From the NCBI GenBank assembly GCA_022600195.1, contig JAHZKX010000024.1, positions 1-39,816 of the forward strand: 39,816 nt of DNA, in the 5' to 3' direction. The notes beneath the pieces were generated by a model. The model had not been told where the DNA came from and made no database searches. It was given only the letters and a program-made list of their open reading frames with translations. The translations under genes and the position numbers were made by a program. The DNA is from Planctomycetota bacterium. Its GTDB lineage: Bacteria > Planctomycetota > Planctomycetia > Planctomycetales > Planctomycetaceae. Positions 34,532 to 39,816 of this stretch are shown here, one piece after another (the first letter of the stretch is position 1; each line of letters begins with the position of its first letter).

Positions 34532-36685
34532 TTACCGCCGCCGACCAATCCAGGTCGCCAGCATACTTTCTGAAATCAGACAACCCAGCAAGAGGACTGC
34601 CAGATATCTCCATAGTTCCGTCCCTTCTGTCGAAAGGTCCATTTCTTTTCCCTGGTATCGAATCAATTTTAAAGGCATGCGACCTAAAAATTGTTGCAGC
34701 GCCTGCTCATTCATTTTTTTCTGAAGTGAATCATCGACATTGGCATTGATTGCAAACTTCTGCGATTGATCGCCGAGTTGCGAATCCTGCCAATTCGCTT
34801 CGACCACACCTGCAAATCGAACCGGCGCAGAACTTAACATGGTTTTTGATTCGTCAATGGAGCCAAATGTGATATCAAGCGGATTTAATTCTCGATCTAA
34901 CCAAATCAGTTCACCTGATTGAGGCGCGGTAATTGTCTCCAGCTCGTAGTGAATCGGTTCCCCGGCGATCAGGTTATCTCCACGTTGAATATCTGCAGCT
35001 ATTTGCTGTGCTGCCACACGCATCGCAAGTACAAAGCTGGCTTCCGCAGGCCAGTCACTCCAGCTTTTATCTGCAGTGATGGTCCAGAAGAGAACGCGTC
35101 CTTCACCAAAGCGTTTTTCGAGGACCGCTGGCGACTGGCTCGCATCATTCCAGCGTGCCAGCACGCGTACTTTCTGCTGATCGATATTGGGTTCCGTACT
35201 GGAATCAATGATCACATCCGCAAAGCGGCGCGGACGAACGCGACTTAGAAGCTCTGGTGTCAACCCTTTCAGGAGTTCGATCGGTGAATCGGCAATCGGT
35301 TCGATCACCAGTCCCTGCGACTGTAAATCGCTGATCTGTCGTAAACGCGCCGGAAGCAGACCATTGCCTCCTTTGAAGAGACGTTCATTGTAAAGTTCCA
35401 GATCACACTGGTCGCCGGCAAAAATCATTAGCCCAGTTCCCAGAGCTACGAGTTCTTCCAGCTCTGTAATCCGTTTTTTTGACAACTGATCAACATTTGC
35501 CAGAATAATTAAATCGGGGGCTGTTAACAGCTGATTTTTCCAGGTCGAACTTTCCTCCTGTGTGACCTGCCAGCTTGAATTTCCGGCCGAAAGCGCCAGC
35601 GCCAGAAAATCTGTTTCACTGTCAAATGGATTCAAGCCAGGTTCTCCATCGACCAGAACCACATCAACCATCTGTCGTACATTAATCACTTTTCGCTGAA
35701 TATTATCATCCTGCAATTTATCTGTCGGAATACTCAGGGACACAACATGCTGTCCCGGCTGGTCAAATCGCACACTGACGGGTACATTCACTGTTTTATC
35801 TGCAGGAATTTCCGGTAGAGAAACAGGTGTTACATCTCCATCAACGGTAAGCAGTGCCTGACCCGACTTGAGTGGTTCATCTCCTGCATTTTCGATTACA
35901 GCCGTCATTTTGACTTCTTGATCGACCAGCGCAATTCGACTATCTAATTCCAGCGAACGTAAGACTCGATTACCTGCAGGTTCAGCACCGATATCAATAA
36001 AACGCACAGTGACTTGTTCCTGTGACCAGCGATCAAACAAATCTTGCACTTCAACAGTCCAGCCAGCCGCCCAGAGATCAGTGACGATAATCACTTCTTT
36101 CACCGGAAACGTTGCTTCCTGTAGCTGTCGATCAATATCCTCTAATGTCGAAATCCAGTGGCTGGCCATCTGACAGCTTGCCAATTCGTTAATCCGCGCG
36201 ACCAATTTATTTCGCTCGTTTTCCTCCAGATGTGCCATGCGTACCAATGTTTGTGAGGGATTCGACGCCAATACTACCGAAACGGAATCTTGTGGGCCTA
36301 ACTGATTCAGAATTTGTCTCGCGGCATTTTTTGCCCGCTCAAATGCTGATTGATCTCCCTTCTGATACGACATGCTCAACGAATCATCAATCACGATCAC
36401 GCGGCTGGCTCGGCCTTCCACCGAAAGGAATCCAGCCAGATTTGTACTCGAACTGATCGGGCGGGCGATCGCAAAAAACAAAGCCAAAACTGCTAAAGTC
36501 CTGAGCGCCAGCAACAACCATTGCTCCAGTCGTAAACGTCGACGATTGGTTTTCAACGTCAACTTCAGATATTCCATCGGCGCCCAGTTCACGCGTGTAA
36601 ACCGTCGCCGGTTTAGCAGGTGAATGATGATGGGGGCGGTTGCCAGAACCGTTCCCGCCAATAAAAGGGGTGCCAGAAAATGCAT
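34532..36685 (-). CDS. BatA-type N-terminal membrane domain plus vWA protein
   Basis: The 717-residue protein begins MHFLAPLLLAGTVLATAPII, with the BatA N-terminal domain: a first membrane helix (1-24), HLLNRRR, then a second helix (56-78, LLLALRTLAVLALFFAIARP). A vWA domain follows with MIDAS DxSxS at Asp100-Ser102-Ser104 (VIVIDDSLSM). A beta region (about 250-340) and a ThuA/amidotransferase-like region (VDVVLVDGEPG, LIILANVDQLSKK, GTGLMIFAGD) come next, and a final membrane helix near 690-712. This matches planctomycete BatA-like proteins, which act with MoxR and DUF58 proteins. Integrin-like metal-dependent binding is inferred. It lies 27 bases after the DUF58 gene. Confidence 0.82.
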   Translation of the reverse strand: MHFLAPLLLAGTVLATAPIIIHLLNRRRFTRVNWAPMEYLKLTLKTNRRRLRLEQWLLLALRTLAVLALFFAIARPISSSTNLAGFLSVEGRASRVIVIDDSLSMSYQKGDQSAFERAKNAARQILNQLGPQDSVSVVLASNPSQTLVRMAHLEENERNKLVARINELASCQMASHWISTLEDIDRQLQEATFPVKEVIIVTDLWAAGWTVEVQDLFDRWSQEQVTVRFIDIGAEPAGNRVLRSLELDSRIALVDQEVKMTAVIENAGDEPLKSGQALLTVDGDVTPVSLPEIPADKTVNVPVSVRFDQPGQHVVSLSIPTDKLQDDNIQRKVINVRQMVDVVLVDGEPGLNPFDSETDFLALALSAGNSSWQVTQEESSTWKNQLLTAPDLIILANVDQLSKKRITELEELVALGTGLMIFAGDQCDLELYNERLFKGGNGLLPARLRQISDLQSQGLVIEPIADSPIELLKGLTPELLSRVRPRRFADVIIDSSTEPNIDQQKVRVLARWNDASQSPAVLEKRFGEGRVLFWTITADKSWSDWPAEASFVLAMRVAAQQIAADIQRGDNLIAGEPIHYELETITAPQSGELIWLDRELNPLDITFGSIDESKTMLSSAPVRFAGVVEANWQDSQLGDQSQKFAINANVDDSLQKKMNEQALQQFLGRMPLKLIRYQGKEMDLSTEGTELWRYLAVLLLGCLISESMLATWIGRRR

Positions 36686-36712
36686 GTATTGTCTCGGAAT
36701 TCTCTTTCAGAT

Positions 36713-37708
36713 TTACTGGAGTGATTTCGTTTCAGGGGCAGGGGAGTTCTCTCTGTTTTTCTCGCTTTGGTTTTCTTTACGAGACGGACTGCCCAGCGAA
36801 GACATTCGTCCGCGATGCGTCTTTGCACCTCCGAATTGGCGATTATGTAAATAACTGCTTAAGACGGCTCCCAGATTTTCATCCGTCAAGATCTGTAGAT
36901 AATCAATGCCGCAATATTGACAACGCTGTCGAGTTTCCTGAGTAAATTCTTCCATGGCAGCCTGATAGGCTTTATGAAATGCCCAGGGTTCCGCGAAGAT
37001 TTCCTCTTCTCCTTCAATATCTTTAAAAATCACAGAGTCTTTAAAAGGCATTTCCATTTCATCGCGATGTAGAATATGTGCAACGATGACTTCATGTCCG
37101 GCATGTTGCAGCTTGCCTAGCGATTCATAAAACGGGTCTAAAGGTGTCAGCAGATCCGAAAGCACCACAACCACACCCCTGCGATGGATCTGATCGGCAA
37201 CTTGTGAAACTGCCGGGCCGATATCGGTTTCTCCGATCAGTTCGACACGCTGTAATACTTCGATAAATTTCGCCAGATGTGAAGGAGTTCCACCTGTTTT
37301 CAGGTCTTCCTGAACGCGATCATTCAAAATCGCCAGGCCTACCGCGTCCCGCTGTTTCAATAAAACAGCCGACAGCGAAACGGCAATCGTGGCAGCACAA
37401 TCATATTTTGAAAACTCCGGCGCACCATATTGCATCGAAGCTGAAGAGTCGATAATGAACACCGCGCGTAGATTCGACTCTTCTTCAAATCGTTTGATAT
37501 AAAATCGATCGGAACGGGCGTACGCTTTCCAATCGAGGTTCTTTAAATCATCTCCGGGTGTATAACTTCGATAGTCGGCAAATTCAGGAGAGAGTCCGTG
37601 CAGAGGGCTCCGGTGCTGACCGGCAATCGTACCTTCCACCGGTTGTCGTGTTTTAAAACCAATCCCGGCGATTCTTCCAATCACTTCAGGATTTAAGTAT
37701 TCTTTCAA
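36713..37708 (-). CDS. DUF58 protein with vWA-type core
   Basis: The protein (331 residues from the TTG at 37708) shows the DUF58 signature YTPGDDLKNLDWKAYARSDR followed by RFEEESNLRAVFIIDSSASM. DSSAS is a MIDAS-like motif of the vWA fold. DUF58 proteins are partners of MoxR ATPases. The TTG start has AGGAAAGGA eight bases upstream and begins LKEYLNPEVI, where relatives usually begin. A GTG at 37732 is an alternative eight codons earlier but has no ribosome site. The start overlaps the end of the moxR gene, so translation is coupled. It likely forms the soluble part of the vWA/MoxR assembly. Confidence 0.85.
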   Translation of the reverse strand: MKEYLNPEVIGRIAGIGFKTRQPVEGTIAGQHRSPLHGLSPEFADYRSYTPGDDLKNLDWKAYARSDRFYIKRFEEESNLRAVFIIDSSASMQYGAPEFSKYDCAATIAVSLSAVLLKQRDAVGLAILNDRVQEDLKTGGTPSHLAKFIEVLQRVELIGETDIGPAVSQVADQIHRRGVVVVLSDLLTPLDPFYESLGKLQHAGHEVIVAHILHRDEMEMPFKDSVIFKDIEGEEEIFAEPWAFHKAYQAAMEEFTQETRQRCQYCGIDYLQILTDENLGAVLSSYLHNRQFGGAKTHRGRMSSLGSPSRKENQSEKNRENSPAPETKSLQ

Positions 37709-38738
37709 ACTGTCCGTCCTTTCCTGCCTCACTCTGATGCAAGGGAGTTTCCTCTATCAGCTTTTCGACTACAGTATCTGCTGTCTGTCCTTCTGATTCC
37801 GCGTTGTAAGACAAAACAATCCGGTGACGCAAAACTGCTTTCGCTACTGTCTGTAAATCTTCGACGATCACTTCAGGACGTCCATACAAGGCAGCTCTGG
37901 CTTTTGCGGCCAGAATCAACGACTGACCGCCTCGAGGGCCAGCGCCCCAGAGAACCCATCGATTGATAAAATCTGGTGCATCTTCGCTATCGCGGCGTGT
38001 GGCTCGAATCAGATCCATTGTGTAGTCCACCAGAAAATCACTGATCGGAACACGTCGGACCAGATGCTGTAATTCCAGGACTTCTGCTCCCGTTAACGTC
38101 GCCTCAGGTTCTACCTGATCATCACCGGTCACTGTTTTATAGATCAATCGTTCTTCATTCCTTGTCGGGTATTCGACTATGATTTTCATCAGAAAACGGT
38201 CCAATTGTGCTTCGGGCAGGGGATAAGTGCCTTCCTGTTCAATCGGATTCTGTGTTGCCAGCACAAAAAACGGGCTGGGCAATTCATAGTGTTTTGTACC
38301 GGCAGAGATATTTCGTTCCTGCATACCTTGCAACAATGCAGCTTGCGTCTTGGGTGGCGTACGGTTGATTTCATCGGCAAGTAACAAGTTGGTAAAAATC
38401 GGGCCTTCGATAAACTTGAATTCGCGGCTGCCCGTCTGTCGATCTTCATAAATCACATCGGTCCCGGTAATATCAGCGGGCATCAGGTCTGGTGTAAATT
38501 GAATACGACCAAATTCAAGTGAAAGACTTTTCGCCAATGTCGAAACGAGCAATGTTTTTGCCAGCCCCGGTACTCCCTCAAGGATACAATGTCCTCCGGC
38601 CAGAATACTGACCAGGAGTTGCTCTACCACATCATCCTGGCCAATGACAACCGTTCGAATTTGTTTGCGAATTCGTTCCTGGGCTGCTCTGAGTTTTTCC
38701 AAAGCTTCCATATCTGGTGCTGTTTTGATCTCTGACAA
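37686..38738 (-). CDS. MoxR-family AAA+ ATPase
   Basis: The 350-residue AAA+ chaperone-like ATPase has Walker A GVPGLAKT (55-62) and Walker B LLLADEINR (118-126). It also has the MoxR phrases QFTPDLMPADITG, NRTPPKTQAALLQGMQE, LATQNPIEQEGTYPLPEAQLDRF, and a C-terminal lid (WGAGPRGGQSLI). MoxR proteins are thought to activate or assemble vWA-containing partners; DUF58, BatA-like and vWA genes follow directly. It starts with TTG, preceded by GGGGAG with six bases spacing; the next ATG is nine codons in. It is cytoplasmic. It forms one transcript with its downstream genes. Confidence 0.9.
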   Translation of the reverse strand: MSEIKTAPDMEALEKLRAAQERIRKQIRTVVIGQDDVVEQLLVSILAGGHCILEGVPGLAKTLLVSTLAKSLSLEFGRIQFTPDLMPADITGTDVIYEDRQTGSREFKFIEGPIFTNLLLADEINRTPPKTQAALLQGMQERNISAGTKHYELPSPFFVLATQNPIEQEGTYPLPEAQLDRFLMKIIVEYPTRNEERLIYKTVTGDDQVEPEATLTGAEVLELQHLVRRVPISDFLVDYTMDLIRATRRDSEDAPDFINRWVLWGAGPRGGQSLILAAKARAALYGRPEVIVEDLQTVAKAVLRHRIVLSYNAESEGQTADTVVEKLIEETPLHQSEAGKDGQFERILKS

Positions 38739-38790
38739 GGTTCGCTCCCCGTTCTACCAGCCTGCAAGGGTGGTTACTACTGTTTGAAAA

Positions 38791-39627
38791 TCAACGTTGA
38801 TAAATGGGTAAATACTTGTAAGGCAGTTGCATCACAATCAAGGCCACACTGGTTCCGAACACCGGGCCAACGCCATCGCCATTCCAACTGCCATCCTTTT
38901 TTGATTGTGTCTTGATCAAGCTGTCCCGTTGACCGAGAAAATAGGCATTCCAGTACTCATCGCCTGCCTGATAAAACGCCTGAGAGGCGTAAAGATTCAA
39001 ATAAAAATAGTGCCCGGACCGAAAACCATTTTTTCGACTCTTGAATTGACCATACACATATTCCATACATTCCTCAGCCAATGGCGATTCATATTCCCCT
39101 GCTGAATACAGACAGGTAATGGCAGCGGCTGAAATGGGCAAACGCGTATCGTTTCCGGAATTATAAGAGTAACGGATACCCCCATCCGGAGTCTGACAGA
39201 GCTCCAGATAGCGGACAGCATTTTCAATGGTTCCTTTGGGTACCGTGAACCCGGCGTTATGTGCTGCACGGAGTCCCTGCATCTGCGTTACAGTAACACT
39301 TCCTTCATCTCCACCACCGGGAGTATAGATCCAGCCACCCAGATTACTTTGCCCCGACGCAGTCAATTGAATTCCATTTTTCAGGACTTTTCCTATTCGG
39401 GCACGCACTTTAGCATCAGTTTCCATACCAAAGACACTGGAGAGAAATAAAAGTGAGAAACCATGGCCATACATGGGGCGGCCATTTTCTGAACCAGCGG
39501 CAATCAGACCATTCTCCTGTGCCTGACTCAAAACGTACTCCGTGGCTTTGCGTACCTGATCTGCATACGGACCACGACTTGATGTATTACCATTAGCTAA
39601 AAACGCAATCCCTGCCAGGGATGTCAT
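38791..39627 (-). CDS. Toroid-fold protein (squalene-cyclase/prenyltransferase repeat), N-terminus lost
   Basis: The 278-residue frame contains alpha-alpha toroid repeats typical of squalene/oxidosqualene-cyclase- and prenyltransferase-like proteins. Repeat phrases are LGGWIYTPGGG, LELCQTPDGGIRYS, ISAAAITCLYSAGEY, FYLNLYASQAFYQAGD and KKDGSWNGDG. Catalytic motifs of terpene cyclases are not visible, and planctomycete relatives are usually secreted and non-enzymatic or unknown. The first Met has no ribosome site. The same frame stays open and plausible for 26 more codons to a TAG at 39706-39708 (ending TTQDGSTYPVS before the Met), so the true start was upstream and the gene is truncated where hairpin-rich DNA begins. 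It is first in the MoxR/vWA operon. Confidence 0.65.
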   Translation of the reverse strand: MTSLAGIAFLANGNTSSRGPYADQVRKATEYVLSQAQENGLIAAGSENGRPMYGHGFSLLFLSSVFGMETDAKVRARIGKVLKNGIQLTASGQSNLGGWIYTPGGGDEGSVTVTQMQGLRAAHNAGFTVPKGTIENAVRYLELCQTPDGGIRYSYNSGNDTRLPISAAAITCLYSAGEYESPLAEECMEYVYGQFKSRKNGFRSGHYFYLNLYASQAFYQAGDEYWNAYFLGQRDSLIKTQSKKDGSWNGDGVGPVFGTSVALIVMQLPYKYLPIYQR

Positions 39628-39734
39628 TGAAACCGGGTACGTACTTCCATCCTGGGTGGTTTGAAAGCTGCCTGAAGCTGACCTTCCCCCGATGTTAGTA
39701 CCAGCCTAAGTGAGAGAATCGGGGTTCATGGGGT

Positions 39735-39783
39735 CGGTGTTCTTCTGGAGTGAGGCCGTAGGCCGAACGGAAGAAGAACACCG
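39735..39783. repeat. Long hairpin, 12-bp perfect stem
   Basis: CGGTGTTCTTCT (39735-39746) pairs with AGAAGAACACCG (39772-39783). The 25-base loop contains GGCCGTAGGCC, which can fold again. It is the most stable inverted repeat in the window. Confidence 0.6.
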
Positions 39784-39784
39784 C

Positions 39785-39798
39785 GCGGCAAATGCCGC
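39785..39798. repeat. Hairpin GCGGCA-aa-TGCCGC
   Basis: A perfect 6-bp stem with a 2-base loop lies one base after the larger hairpin. The two together resemble the subterminal structures of hairpin-dependent mobile elements. Confidence 0.5.
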
Positions 39799-39816
39799 AG
39801 GGGTTTGGTAATTCAA

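Larger units (their letters stand above)
39706..39816. mobile_element. Probable end of an inserted or interspersed repeat element
   Basis: The toroid frame is interrupted here by a TAG and sequence of a different character. It contains a 12-bp perfect stem (39735-39746 with 39772-39783) enclosing GGCC-gta-GGCC, then GCGGCA-aa-TGCCGC (39785-39798). Two consecutive strong hairpins at a gene-disrupting boundary suggest the terminus of a mobile or interspersed repeat. No transposase is visible before the window ends. Confidence 0.4.

Noticed and set aside
34532-36685. Glutamine amidotransferase activity in the BatA/vWA proteins
   Set aside because: The flavodoxin-like region resembles class I amidotransferases, but no Cys-His-Glu triad is visible, so I treat it as structural.
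39735-39798. Integron attC site
   Set aside because: The double hairpin is suggestive, but there are no GTTRRRY/RYYYAAC core sites and no gene cassette structure.

Overview
The window reads as a chromosomal segment of a planctomycete, most like the Gimesia/Planctomyces group. I base this on the gene content (DUF1571, YdjY-type, NPCBM, DUF4175-like and PA14-like secreted proteins, a long MoxR-DUF58-BatA-vWA cluster, a double winged-helix GntR regulator) and on the style of the intergenic DNA. The taxonomic call is an inference from family content, not a database match. I found no tRNA, rRNA or CRISPR array. Coding density is ordinary, with three noncoding stretches above 300 bp: about 64-863, 9653-9973 and 14214-14816.

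Layout. (1) 1-863: the 5' end of an IS3-type transposase gene runs off the left edge, followed by noncoding DNA rich in inverted repeats and a helically phased TCGA/TTGA array. (2) 864-3705: a GntR/FCD-like regulator with two DNA-binding domains, then queF (preQ0 reductase) and a NagX/HGSNAT-type membrane acyltransferase on the minus strand. (3) 3864-7729: galE, translationally coupled by a 4-bp overlap to a large SF2 helicase of unknown role. (4) 7793-9652: a compact ClpA/ClpC-like AAA+ protein with a degenerate first ATPase module, an intact second one and an IGF loop suggesting ClpP docking. (5) 9974-16728: a secreted esterase, coproheme decarboxylase (hemQ), a DUF1571 protein, a Tat-exported sugar isomerase-like protein and a YdjY-type protein. 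(6) 16955-24306: a macro-domain protein, a GT4 glycosyltransferase plus asparagine-synthase-type amidotransferase pair, a PQQ beta-propeller protein, pgsA and a site-2 protease. (7) 24393-39705: a ten-gene minus-strand operon (counting one frameshifted gene once), read as toroid protein, MoxR ATPase, DUF58, BatA/vWA, second vWA protein, DUF4175-like protein, coiled-coil protein, short secreted protein, NPCBM protein and secreted protein with a C-terminal HEAT-like segment.

The operon in (7) is the strongest candidate for a poorly described system. It combines a MoxR chaperone ATPase, three vWA-type proteins and several secreted or membrane proteins found mainly in planctomycetes, which suggests assembly or surveillance of an envelope complex. 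Two of its genes look damaged. The second vWA gene is split by a one-base frameshift near 33870. The first gene (toroid protein) loses its N-terminus at an in-frame TAG at 39706-39708, where DNA with strong hairpins begins. Both window ends lie in repeat-type sequence, so they may be assembly breaks.
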